Assembly: GCF_001704635.1 (NCBI RefSeq)
Contig: NZ_MAXF01000055.1
Span: 1 to 64,000 of the forward strand
Reading direction: 5' to 3'
From: Streptomyces sparsogenes
GTDB taxonomy: Bacteria > Actinomycetota > Actinomycetes > Streptomycetales > Streptomycetaceae
Length of the DNA: 64,000 bases
Shown: positions 1 to 10,029 of the stretch, piece by piece
Layout of the letters: every line of letters begins with the position of its first letter
Position numbering within the stretch: the first letter of the stretch is position 1
The notes under the pieces: generated by a model
Told to the model about the DNA's origin: nothing
Databases searched by the model: none
The model's input: only the letters and a program-made list of their open reading frames with translations
Translations under genes and position numbers: made by a program

Positions 1-359
1 CGCTGCTGGAACGCGACCACCGCCTCGTCCGGGCCGGGCAGGTGATCCTGGCCGACAAGGGCTTCGCCGGGAAGGAGTTCGAGGCGTTCCTGACGGAACG
101 GCTCGGTGTTCACCTGGTGCGGCCGGACCGCAAGGACGAGCCCGTCCGGCACGGGAAGATCGTCCGTGTCCGCCAGTGGATCGAGGCCGTCATCGACACC
201 CTCAAGGGCCAGCTCAGCCTGGAACAGCACGGCGGCAGAACACCGGCCGGAGTCTTCGCCCGCACCGGACAACGACTCCTCGCTCTGGCAGCCGGCATCT
301 GGCACAACTGGACCACCGGCGCCAAGATCAAACGATCCCTGATCGCCTACGACCACTAA
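1..359 (+). CDS. IS982-family transposase, C-terminal part (cut by window edge)
   Basis: The frame is open from the window edge, so only the last ~118 residues are seen. They contain the ADKGF block that carries one catalytic Asp of the DDE fold, then the RQWIEAVIDTLKGQL block with the catalytic Glu region, and the ending IWHNWTTG...SLIAYDH. This arrangement is typical of actinobacterial IS982 transposases. The 3' end looks intact. Nothing in the window shows whether the element is complete upstream, and I did not find a clear terminal inverted repeat after the stop. The neighbouring lipoprotein gene ends 16 bp downstream on the other strand. Confidence 0.75.
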   Translation, partial: LLERDHRLVRAGQVILADKGFAGKEFEAFLTERLGVHLVRPDRKDEPVRHGKIVRVRQWIEAVIDTLKGQLSLEQHGGRTPAGVFARTGQRLLALAAGIWHNWTTGAKIKRSLIAYDH

Positions 360-374
360 GAACATCGGACTCAT

Positions 375-1664
375 TCATCTAGCCGGCAGCGCCGAGTGTG
401 TGGAGGCCGGCTCGGCGGCGAGGAAGTCCGCCCAGCCGCCCTTCGGCCGCTCTCCGACGTCCAGCTTGCGCAGTCGGCGCAGCACGCCGGGGTCCTGTGC
501 GTCCAGCCAGTCGGCCAGCTGCTTGAAGGAGACGCAGCGCACTCCCTTGCGCGGGCAGATCTTCTTGATGGCGTCCTCGACGGCGCGCATGTACGTTCCG
601 CCGTTCCAGGATTCGAAGTGGTTGCCGATGAACAGCGGTGCGCGATTGCCGTCGTACGCCCGGTCGAAGGCGGCGAGCAGGCCGTCGCGCATCTGCTTGC
701 CCCAGGTGGCGTGCTTGGAGGAGTCGCCGTCGGTGGTGCCCGACTGGTTGGCGAGGAAGTTGTAGTCCATCGAGAGGGTCTCGTAGGACTTGCCGGGCAC
801 CGGGATCTCCTGCAGCGGGAAGTCCCAGATGCCGCGGATCTTCTTCGGCCAGACCTGGCGGCCGCCCACGGAGCTGGCGTCGTAGCGGAATCCCATCTTC
901 TTGGCCGCCGCGATCAGGTTCTCCTGCCCCTCCAGACAGGGGGCGCGGCCGCCCACGAGCTCCTTGCCGTAGTCGAAGGGCAGCGGTTCGCCGTTCCGCA
1001 GGCCGGTGTTGGTCTTCCAGTGTCTGACGAACGACACGGCCTGCCGGGTCTCGTCGATCCACTCGCCGGGGCTCCAGGTGCCCACTCCGTCGTCCGGGCC
1101 GCAGAAGTGGCCGTTGAAGTGGGTGCCGATCTCGTTGCCCTCCCGCCAGGCGGCGGCGAGTTGCTCGACGGTGTCCTTGACGCCCTTGACGTCGTTGAAG
1201 CCGATGGACGAGGCGCCGCGCGAGTGCCTCGGCGGATCGTAGAGGTTCCGCTTCTCGGTGGGCAGCATATAGACGCCGCTGAGGAAGTACGTCATCGTCG
1301 CGCCGTACTTCTTGCCGACCGCGCGGAAGCGGGAGAAGAGCTTCTGGCCGTCCTGGCCCGCGCCGTCCCAGGAGAAGACGACGAACTGCGGTGGCTTCTC
1401 ACCCGGTTTCAGCCGCCGGGGCCTGAGCTGTCCCGGCTGCGGCCCGGTGTCGGAGGTCGATCCGTCGCCGATGAGCCGGCCCCGCTTGCGGGCCTGCTCG
1501 CGGTGGCCGGCCGCCGGCCCGCCCTGGTGCGCGTCGCGGTTCGCCCGCGGCTGGCCGGGGCTCCCTGAGCGTCCCGAGTCCTCGGAGTTCCCCGTGCAGT
1601 TGGCCACCGCGGCCAGGGCGGCCATCACGGCGAACCATGCAGTGACGTTTCTTCTGGCCACCAT
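375..1664 (-). CDS. Polysaccharide-deacetylase-like lipoprotein
   Basis: I chose the ATG at 1664 because a good ribosome site (GAGGTGG) precedes it and the product then opens with a lipoprotein signal (MVARRN, hydrophobic stretch, lipobox AVANC). A longer frame reaching 1778 lacks this logic. The mature part has a Ser/Gly-rich linker to about residue 90 and then a NodB-like fold: VVFSWDGAG in place of the usual TFDDG, and the HxxxH metal motif in GTHFNGH. The substrate is unknown; a cell-wall or exopolysaccharide amide is likely for the family. The altered first motif makes the activity uncertain. Length (~429 aa) is normal for secreted actinobacterial members. Confidence 0.6.
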   Translation of the reverse strand: MVARRNVTAWFAVMAALAAVANCTGNSEDSGRSGSPGQPRANRDAHQGGPAAGHREQARKRGRLIGDGSTSDTGPQPGQLRPRRLKPGEKPPQFVVFSWDGAGQDGQKLFSRFRAVGKKYGATMTYFLSGVYMLPTEKRNLYDPPRHSRGASSIGFNDVKGVKDTVEQLAAAWREGNEIGTHFNGHFCGPDDGVGTWSPGEWIDETRQAVSFVRHWKTNTGLRNGEPLPFDYGKELVGGRAPCLEGQENLIAAAKKMGFRYDASSVGGRQVWPKKIRGIWDFPLQEIPVPGKSYETLSMDYNFLANQSGTTDGDSSKHATWGKQMRDGLLAAFDRAYDGNRAPLFIGNHFESWNGGTYMRAVEDAIKKICPRKGVRCVSFKQLADWLDAQDPGVLRRLRKLDVGERPKGGWADFLAAEPASTHSALPAR

Positions 1665-1887
1665 GCCGCCACCTCGTCTCTCGTGCCGTTCCGCTCCCGG
1701 GAACTCGGGTCGAGAGCCAAGCTCGCATGAAATGAGGAAGAGACAGAGGATGACAAGCCATTTCAAATGACTATTCACCCGTTAGATGGAACATAGATCC
1801 GGTTCGCCCGAAAAGACTTCCTGCGGCCTTTACTCGGCATTACGATTCATTTACCAACGCTTGGGAGTCGGTGCCGGGGTTGGAACC

Positions 1888-1950
1888 TTGGAAGCCAGAC
1901 CCGCCTGGAAGCCAGACCTGCTTGGAAGTCAGACCTGCTTGGCAGCCGGA
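1888..1950. repeat. 17-18 bp tandem repeat in SulP leader
   Basis: Consecutive units beginning at 1888, 1906, 1923 and 1940 share the core GGAAGCCAGACCTG with one or two changes each; the last is partial. The number of units probably varies among strains by slippage. Confidence 0.7.
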
Positions 1951-1970
1951 CCGCAGTACGCCGTGACCCA

Positions 1971-1994
1971 CGGCCGTGTGCTCACACACGGCCG
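1971..1994 (+). promoter_or_regulatory. Leader hairpin upstream of SulP-carbonic anhydrase gene
   Basis: A perfect 10-bp inverted repeat (CGGCCGTGTG / CACACGGCCG) encloses a 4-nt loop CTCA. It ends 9 nt before the GGAGGAG ribosome site at 2004-2010. It could be an operator or an RNA stem that affects translation. There is no U-tract, so it is not an obvious terminator. Confidence 0.45.
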
Positions 1995-2016
1995 CGAAGC
2001 CCCGGAGGAGACGGGA

Positions 2017-4455
2017 ATGTCGCAGCTCTTGAACCGGATCGGCGGGCCCTCCTGCCGTCGGGACCTTTCCGCCTCGATCGTCCTCTTCCTCATCGCGATC
2101 CCGCTCTCCCTCGGCATCGCGCTGGCCACGGGCGCCCCGCTGCAGGCCGGGCTGGTCTCCGCCGCCGTGGGTGGGCTCGTGGCCGGGCTGTTGGGGGGTG
2201 CCCCTCTCCAGGTCAGCGGGGGCGCGACCGGGCTGGTCGTGGTCACCGCCGAGCTGGTGCAGCGCTACGGCTGGCGTGCCACCTGCGCGATCACCGTGCT
2301 CGCCGGCGTGACCCAAGTCGCCCTCGGAGCCATGCGGGTGGCGCGGGCGGCGCTCGCGATCAGTCCGGCCATCGTCCACGGGATGCTCGCGGGCATCGGT
2401 GTGGTCATCGCCATCGGCCAACTGCATGTGGTGCTCGGCGAAAGCCCCGACAGCTCCGTCATCGACAACATCGCCGCCCTGCCCGAGGAATTGAGACATC
2501 CGCACCCGGCCGCCCTGCTGGTGGGCGCGATCACGGTCGGGGTGCTCACGCTGTGGCCACGGCTGCCCGGGAAGGCCGGGCGGGCCGCGCGGGCCGTCCC
2601 GGCGGCGCTGGTCGCCGTCGCGGCGGCCACCGCGGTGAGCGCGGGCATGTCCCTGCCGCGCGTCGACCTGCCCTCCTGGAAGTCCCCGGCGCTGCCCGGG
2701 ATCCCGGAGGGTCCGGTCCTGGGAGTGGTCGCCGCCGTGGTGACGGTCACTCTGGTCGCGAGCATGGAATCGCTGCTGTCCGCCGTCGCCGTCGACCGGC
2801 TGCGCACCGCGGAGTCCGGCCCGCGGACGGACGGACGGGGAGCGGCGCGGACGGACGGACGGGGAGCGACGCCGGAGAGGCGACCCGTCAGGCTGGACCG
2901 CGAGCTGGCCGGGCAGGGCGCGGCGAATGTGGTCTCCGGGCTGCTGGGCGGGCTGCCGATCGCGGGAGGTGCCATGCGCGGCTCGGCGAACGTCCGGGCC
3001 GGTGCGGTGACCCGCCGGTCGACGATGCTGCACGGCGTATGGGTGGCGCTGTGCGCGGGGCTGCTCGCCGGGGTGCTGGAGCTCATTCCGCTCGCCGCGC
3101 TCGCCGCGCTGGTCATGGTCGTCGGGGTGAAGATGGTGAGCTTCGCCCACATCAAGAACGTGCAGCGGAACCGGGAGTTCCCGGTGTACGCGGCCACCCT
3201 GGGCGGCGTCGTCCTGCTGGGCGTGTTGCAGGGGGTGGCGGTCGGGATCGCGGTCGCGGCCCTGACCGCGCTGCGCCGGCTGACCCACACCCGAATCACC
3301 GTGGCCGAGGAGGCCGGGCTGCACCGGGTGCGGGTGAGCGGGCAGCTGACGTTCCTGGCGGTGCCCCGGCTCAGCCGGGCCCTGGCCCAGCTGCCGGCCG
3401 GGTCGAGCGTGGTGGTGGAGTTGGGCGGCTGGTTCATGGACCACGCCGCGTACGACGCGCTGCAGTCCTGGGCCGAAGGGCACCGGGCGCGCGGCGGCTG
3501 GGTCAGGCTCGGCGGCCGGTCGGGGCGGCCGATCGCCGAGCCGGCCAGTGCCCACGCCTGTCGCCCGTGGACGCCCTGGCGCAACCACCACTGCACCCGC
3601 CCCGCCCCGGCGGCCGTGCGGGACGGCGGGGGGCAGCTGCTCGGCGGGGTGAGCGCCTTCCAGCGGCACACCGCGCCACTGGTGCGGGAGGAGCTGGCGC
3701 GGCTCGCGCGTGAGGGGCAGCGGCCGACCCAGCTCTTCTTGACCTGCGCCGACTCCCGCCTGGTGACCAGCATGATCACCTCCAGCGGGCCCGGCGACCT
3801 GTTCACCGTGCGCAATGTGGGCAATCTGGTGCCCCCGCCGGGCTCCGACGCCTCCTGCGACTCGGTCGGCGCGGCGCTCGAATACGCGGTGGAGGTGCTG
3901 GAGGTCGGCAGCATCACGGTGTGCGGACACTCCGGCTGCGGGGCGATGCAGGCGCTGCTCGGCTCGGCGGTGCCCGCGCCGGCCGGTGGACCGAAGCCGC
4001 CCGTGGCCCAGACGCCGCTCGCGCGGTGGCTGCGCCATGGCCGCCCGAGCCTGGCCAGGATGGAGCGGATCGGACGCCTGGGGCGTGGCGAGGTGGCGCT
4101 GGGCGACAGGCCGGTGGCGGATGAGCTGGAGCGGCTGGCGTTGGTCAATGTGGTGCAGCAGCTCGACCATCTGATGGCCCACGGCTGTGTGGCCCGCCGG
4201 GTGGCGGAGGGCGGTCTGGTGCTGCAGGGGATGTACTTCCATGTGGGGGAGGCTCAGGCGTATGTGCTGGAGGCGGGGGGATCGGGCAGGTTCTCGGCCG
4301 TGCGGCCGGACCACGGGGCGGCGGCCGCCGCCGGTGCGGGCGGCCCGGCGGTGGGGAGCGGGGGCGTCACGGCTCCGGTGGGTTCCGGTGGCGCGGCCGG
4401 CGCGGGCGGCGGTTCCCTGCCGGGGTGGCCCGGATCCCTGGACCTCATGCGATAA
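2017..4455 (+). CDS. SulP anion transporter fused to beta-carbonic anhydrase
   Basis: The ATG at 2017 follows GGAGGAG with a 6-nt gap and gives an 812-residue product. Residues ~10-430 form a SulP/SLC26 membrane domain (opening MSQLLNRI, many hydrophobic helices), ~440-560 a STAS-like segment, and ~560-760 a beta-carbonic anhydrase. Its zinc ligands are visible as Cys577 and Asp579 in CADSR and His638 and Cys641 in HSGCG. The tail is Gly/Ala-rich. Such fusions probably import bicarbonate or a similar anion and interconvert it with CO2 at the inner face of the membrane. A cytoplasmic loop near residues 270-285 contains an exact in-frame 24-bp duplication (2823-2870). Confidence 0.9.
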   Translation: MSQLLNRIGGPSCRRDLSASIVLFLIAIPLSLGIALATGAPLQAGLVSAAVGGLVAGLLGGAPLQVSGGATGLVVVTAELVQRYGWRATCAITVLAGVTQVALGAMRVARAALAISPAIVHGMLAGIGVVIAIGQLHVVLGESPDSSVIDNIAALPEELRHPHPAALLVGAITVGVLTLWPRLPGKAGRAARAVPAALVAVAAATAVSAGMSLPRVDLPSWKSPALPGIPEGPVLGVVAAVVTVTLVASMESLLSAVAVDRLRTAESGPRTDGRGAARTDGRGATPERRPVRLDRELAGQGAANVVSGLLGGLPIAGGAMRGSANVRAGAVTRRSTMLHGVWVALCAGLLAGVLELIPLAALAALVMVVGVKMVSFAHIKNVQRNREFPVYAATLGGVVLLGVLQGVAVGIAVAALTALRRLTHTRITVAEEAGLHRVRVSGQLTFLAVPRLSRALAQLPAGSSVVVELGGWFMDHAAYDALQSWAEGHRARGGWVRLGGRSGRPIAEPASAHACRPWTPWRNHHCTRPAPAAVRDGGGQLLGGVSAFQRHTAPLVREELARLAREGQRPTQLFLTCADSRLVTSMITSSGPGDLFTVRNVGNLVPPPGSDASCDSVGAALEYAVEVLEVGSITVCGHSGCGAMQALLGSAVPAPAGGPKPPVAQTPLARWLRHGRPSLARMERIGRLGRGEVALGDRPVADELERLALVNVVQQLDHLMAHGCVARRVAEGGLVLQGMYFHVGEAQAYVLEAGGSGRFSAVRPDHGAAAAAGAGGPAVGSGGVTAPVGSGGAAGAGGGSLPGWPGSLDLMR

Positions 4456-4557
4456 CAGGTCTAAACCAATTTTTGCCAATCACCCTTGTCAGGGTGCACC
4501 GCGGGCTGATGAGCTATGGCCTGGGACACAACGGTCACCCTGGGAATGGGAGATGTC

Positions 4558-6519
<1,962 letters not shown>

Positions 6520-6551
6520 CCTGGTCAAAGCGGGCGTAGGGGCCTGCGGAA

Positions 6552-6587
6552 GCGGAGGGCGCCCCGGCCGGGCCGGGCGCCCTCCGC
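6552..6587 (+). terminator. Terminator after acsA
   Basis: A perfect 13-bp GC stem (GCGGAGGGCGCCC / GGGCGCCCTCCGC) closes a 10-nt loop, 32 bp after the acsA stop. There is no U-run, as is usual in Streptomyces. Confidence 0.8.
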
Positions 6588-6710
6588 GCATTCCGGTTAG
6601 GGTGGGAGGCCTCGCGTGAAGAGCAGCACAAGCACGAGATCTCGAGGGCGCGCCGGGAAGTCTGGTCGGCACACACCACACGTGTATCCGATGCCAGGAG
6701 GCTCTCACCC

Positions 6711-8102
6711 GTGGCCGCGCCCCTCCGCCGCAAGTTCCTCGGCCGTCTGACCCTGCCCGAGCGGACCTTCGTCACCGACGCTCTGCGCACCGAAACCGTC
6801 GGCGGGGTGATCCTGCTGGTCGCCGCCGTCGCCGCGCTGATCCTCGCGAACACCCCGCTCAGCGGCCTCTACCAGGACGTCAGGGACTTCTCCTTCGGCC
6901 CCGACTCGCTGCATCTGCGGCTCTCGGTCGCCTCCTGGGCCGCGGACGGCCTGCTCACCGTCTTCTTCTTCGTGGCCGGCATCGAGCTCAAGCGCGAGCT
7001 GGTCGCGGGCGAGCTGCGCGACCCCCGGGCGGCCGCCCTCCCCGTCGTGGCCGCGATATGCGGCATGGTCATGCCCGCGCTCGTCTTTGTGACCGTGGGT
7101 GCGGCCGGCGGCGGCAACCTCCGGGGCTGGGCGGTGCCGACCGCCACCGACATCGCCTTCGCCCTGGCCGTGCTCGCCGTCCTCGGCACCGCGCTGCCCG
7201 CCGCCCTGCGCGCGTTCCTGCTCACCCTCGCGGTGGTCGACGACCTCGGCGCGATCCTGATCATCGCGATCTTCTACACCACCCACATCAACCTCGTCGC
7301 CCTCGGCCTCTCCTTCGCCGGTCTCGCCGTCTTCTGGACCCTGCACCACAAGGGCGTCCGCGGCTGGTACGTCTATGTGCCGCTCGCCGTCGTCATCTGG
7401 GCGCTGATGCACGCCAGCGGGGTGCACTCCACGGTCGCGGGCGTCGCCATGGGCCTGATGCTGCGCTGCACCGTGCGCGAGGGCGAGGAGTGCTCCCCCG
7501 CCGAGCGGGTCGAGCACCGGGTGCGCCCCCTGTCGGCCGGTCTCGCCGTCCCGCTGTTCGCCCTCTTCGCCGCCGGGGTCCCGGTCTCCGGCGGCGCCCT
7601 CGGGCAGGTCTTCACCCGCCCCGAGACCCTCGGCGTCGTCCTCGGCCTGGTCGTGGGCAAGACCGTCGGCGTCTTCGGCGGCTCCTGGCTCGCCGCCCGC
7701 TTCACCAAGGCCGAGCTCAACGAGGACCTGGCCTGGGCGGATGTGTTCGCGGTCGCCTCGCTCGCCGGGATCGGTTTCACCGTCTCCCTGCTCATCGGCG
7801 AGCTGGCCTTCCCCGGCGACCCTCGGCTCGCCGCCGAGGTGAAGGCGGCCGTCCTCATCGGCTCGCTGCTCGCCGCGGTCGTGTCGGGCGTCCTGCTGAA
7901 GGTGCGCGACCGCAGGTACCGGAAGCTGTGCGAGGAGGAGGAGCGGGACGAGGACCAGGACGGCATCCCCGACGTGTACGAACTGGACAGCCCGGAATAC
8001 CACCTGCGGATGGCCGCCATCCACGAGGCCAAGGCCGCCGAGCACCGCCGACTTGCCGAAGTGGCTGCCGCGGCCGAGTCCGGTGACGATGGTCCGGCAT
8101 GA
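6711..8102 (+). CDS. nhaA: Na+/H+ antiporter NhaA
   Basis: Electrogenic Na+/H+ exchanger of the inner membrane. The GTG at 6711 has AGGAG 10 nt upstream; the product is 463 residues. Typical NhaA blocks are present: FFFVAGIELKRELV, PTATDIAFALAVLA, VVDDLGAI with the paired Asp that binds the cation, and GIGFTVSLLIGELAF near the end of the membrane part. The ~55-residue C-terminal tail is highly charged (EEEERDEDQDG) and is an extension beyond the core; its role is unknown. Confidence 0.93.
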   Translation: MAAPLRRKFLGRLTLPERTFVTDALRTETVGGVILLVAAVAALILANTPLSGLYQDVRDFSFGPDSLHLRLSVASWAADGLLTVFFFVAGIELKRELVAGELRDPRAAALPVVAAICGMVMPALVFVTVGAAGGGNLRGWAVPTATDIAFALAVLAVLGTALPAALRAFLLTLAVVDDLGAILIIAIFYTTHINLVALGLSFAGLAVFWTLHHKGVRGWYVYVPLAVVIWALMHASGVHSTVAGVAMGLMLRCTVREGEECSPAERVEHRVRPLSAGLAVPLFALFAAGVPVSGGALGQVFTRPETLGVVLGLVVGKTVGVFGGSWLAARFTKAELNEDLAWADVFAVASLAGIGFTVSLLIGELAFPGDPRLAAEVKAAVLIGSLLAAVVSGVLLKVRDRRYRKLCEEEERDEDQDGIPDVYELDSPEYHLRMAAIHEAKAAEHRRLAEVAAAAESGDDGPA

Positions 8103-8237
8103 TCTGAGAGGCTTGACGATCGCGGAAGAGCGCAGAAGACGTAGAAGGCACATCAGAACGCGGCAGACGCGTATGGCGTGCGGGACGCGTCGGACCCGCG
8201 GGACGCCCAAGACGTGCGAGAGCAGAGGGAGATGGCG

Positions 8238-8699
8238 ATGAGCGCAGCCGATGACGACGGCAACCGCAGCCTCGGCCAGCTGGTGGCCACGGCGACCACC
8301 GAACTGTCGGCGCTGGTGCACGACGAGATCGCGCTGGCCAAGGCCGAGTTCCGGGACAGCGCCCGGCGCACCCTGCTCGGCAGCGGCGCGGCCGTCTCGG
8401 CCGGGGTGCTGGTCCTGTTCTCGCTGCCGGTGCTGAGCTTCGCCCTCGCCTACGGCCTGCGCGCCTGGACCGGCCTCGGCCTCGCGTGGTGCTTCCTGAT
8501 CGTGGGCGGCATCTACTGGCTGGTCGCCGCGCTCCTCGGCGGTCTGGCGCTCGCCAAGTTCAAGAAGGTCAAGGCGCCGAAGAAGTCCATGGCCTCGGCC
8601 AAGGAGACGGCGGCCGTACTGGGGAGCGTCAAGCCACACCCGCGCGCCGCGTCCAATGGCGGCCGCCCGGCACGGGATGTGACACGCTCGTCGGCATGA
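8238..8699 (+). CDS. Phage holin-X-like (Actinobacterial Holin-X / DUF1469) membrane protein
   Basis: A 153-residue protein with a conserved amphipathic start (RSLGQLVATATTELSALVHDEIALAKAEF) followed by two membrane helices. This is the usual form of the Holin-X family in actinobacteria. The start at ATG 8238 lies 6 nt after AGGGAG; ATG 8232 is possible. The stop overlaps the next start in an ATGA, so it is translationally coupled to the hydrolase. The cellular role is not established, and the family name does not imply phage origin here. Confidence 0.8.
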   Translation: MSAADDDGNRSLGQLVATATTELSALVHDEIALAKAEFRDSARRTLLGSGAAVSAGVLVLFSLPVLSFALAYGLRAWTGLGLAWCFLIVGGIYWLVAALLGGLALAKFKKVKAPKKSMASAKETAAVLGSVKPHPRAASNGGRPARDVTRSSA

Positions 8700-9622
8700 C
8701 GGCCCCTGACACCTCCGCCTCGGTCGTACGCCTCGACGGGCCCTGGACCCACCGGGACGTCGCGGCCAACGGCGCGCGCTTCCACATCGCCGAGCTGGGT
8801 GACGGCCCGCTGGTCCTGCTGCTGCACGGCTTCCCCCAGTTCTGGTGGGCCTGGCGGTACCAGCTGACCGCGCTGGCCGACGCCGGCTTCCGGGCGGTGG
8901 CGATGGATCTGCGCGGGGTGGGCGGCAGCGACCGTACGCCCCGGGGGTACGACCCGGCCAACCTCGCCCTCGACATCACCGGGGTGGTCCGCTCCCTCGG
9001 CGAGCCCGACGCCGCGCTCGTGGGCCATGACCTGGGCGGCTACCTCGCGTGGACGGCCGCGGTGATGCGCCCGAAGCTGGTCCGGCGGCTCGCGGTGGCC
9101 TCGATGCCGCATCCGCGGCGCTGGCGCTCGGCCATGCTCAAGGACGTCAAGCAGAGCGCGGCGAGCTCCCACGTATGGGGCTTCCAGCGGCCCTGGCTGC
9201 CCGAGCGGCAGCTGACCGCGGACGACGCGGCGCTGGTGGGCCGGCTGATCCGGGACTGGTCGGGGCCGCGGCTGCCCGACGACGAGGCCGTGGAGACCTA
9301 CCGGCGGGCGATGATGATCCCGTCGACGGCCCACTGCTCGATCGAGCCGTACCGCTGGATGGTGCGGTCGCTGGCGCGGCCGGACGGTTTCCAGTTCAAC
9401 CGGCGGATGCGCCGGCCGGTGCGGGTGCCCACCCTGCATCTGCACGGGTCGCTCGACCCGGTGATGCGCACGCGCAGCGCGGCGGGGTCCGGGGAGTATG
9501 TGGAGGCGCCCTACCGCTGGCGGCTCTTCGACGGCCTCGGACACTTCCCGCACGAGGAGGACCCGGTCGCCTTCTCCACCGAGCTGATCAACTGGCTCAA
9601 GGACCCCGAGCCCGACCGCTGA
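8696..9622 (+). CDS. Alpha/beta hydrolase, epoxide-hydrolase-like
   Basis: A 308-residue alpha/beta hydrolase. The oxyanion segment is HGFPQFWWAWR. The nucleophile elbow is GHDLGG with Asp112, which points to epoxide hydrolase or dehalogenase chemistry rather than Ser hydrolysis. The acid is Asp254 (GSLDPV) and the base His283 (GHFPHEEDP). The two lid tyrosines needed for epoxide hydrolases cannot be assigned by eye. It is coupled by ATGA to the Holin-X gene upstream. Confidence 0.85.
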   Translation: MTAPDTSASVVRLDGPWTHRDVAANGARFHIAELGDGPLVLLLHGFPQFWWAWRYQLTALADAGFRAVAMDLRGVGGSDRTPRGYDPANLALDITGVVRSLGEPDAALVGHDLGGYLAWTAAVMRPKLVRRLAVASMPHPRRWRSAMLKDVKQSAASSHVWGFQRPWLPERQLTADDAALVGRLIRDWSGPRLPDDEAVETYRRAMMIPSTAHCSIEPYRWMVRSLARPDGFQFNRRMRRPVRVPTLHLHGSLDPVMRTRSAAGSGEYVEAPYRWRLFDGLGHFPHEEDPVAFSTELINWLKDPEPDR

Positions 9623-10029
9623 GCCTACGGCGGCCCCGCCCGGGCACCCCTGGCCGAACAGGTGTTTCCCGAACGGCTACTTGCCTGGAGCATAGGCCAA
9701 TTGCCGCAGCCAGAGGCGATTACGGACCATGGGTGCCGGGCACACACCCAGGTATGGGCTGGACGCACGACTACCGTGACGCACCAAGCGACCGCGGCTC
9801 CGAAGCCGCCGCTGCTGCCAATGCCGCGCTGAGCGTTTCCGAGCGGGGCGGTCCCGGGCCTTCCGCAGGTCATGACCCCGATATGGGGATCCCCCGCATC
9901 ATCCGCCGCAGGGCCCGCTGGGTCTCGGCCCGGCTGCGCCATCCACGCGGCCGGCAGTAGGGACGCTCCTACACCGCCAGAAGGGCACGCTCCTCAGGGC
10001 ACGCCTCTGTCCTGCGAGCACACCCTGTC
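9623..10029. other. Intergenic region with a possible small gene
   Basis: The stretch lies between the hydrolase stop and the stop of the convergent MarP-type gene. Apart from the possible small gene at 9754-9960 I see nothing in it. Alternative frames on both strands are compositional shadows. Confidence 0.4.
9754..9960 (+). CDS. Possible small protein, 68 aa
   Basis: The frame opens MGWTHDYRDAPSDRG and ends in a basic stretch (RIIRRRARWVSARLRHPRGRQ). Third-position GC is high in most codons. The ribosome site is weak (CAGGT directly before the ATG). I do not recognise a family, and the frame may be fortuitous. Confidence 0.3.
   Translation: MGWTHDYRDAPSDRGSEAAAAANAALSVSERGGPGPSAGHDPDMGIPRIIRRRARWVSARLRHPRGRQ

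Larger units (their letters stand above)
1665..2016. other. Divergent intergenic region with tandem repeats and leader hairpin
   Basis: This region separates the lipoprotein gene from the SulP fusion gene, so it must hold both promoters. It contains about 3.6 copies of a 17-18 bp unit (TGGAAGCCAGACCTGCT) at 1888-1950, and a hairpin just before the SulP ribosome site. An open frame runs through it in phase with the SulP gene but shows no protein-like composition, so I treat it as leader. Confidence 0.55.

Noticed and set aside
1840..4479. Very long antisense frame opposite the SulP fusion gene
   Set aside because: It is a GC-skew shadow: low-complexity Arg/Gly/His/Pro product without domains, opposite a gene with clear motifs. 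The same applies to 4489-6708, 6705-8639 and 21791-24301 on the minus strand.
8238..8699. Holin-like protein as evidence of a prophage
   Set aside because: Actinobacterial Holin-X proteins are core genes, and no phage genes lie nearby.
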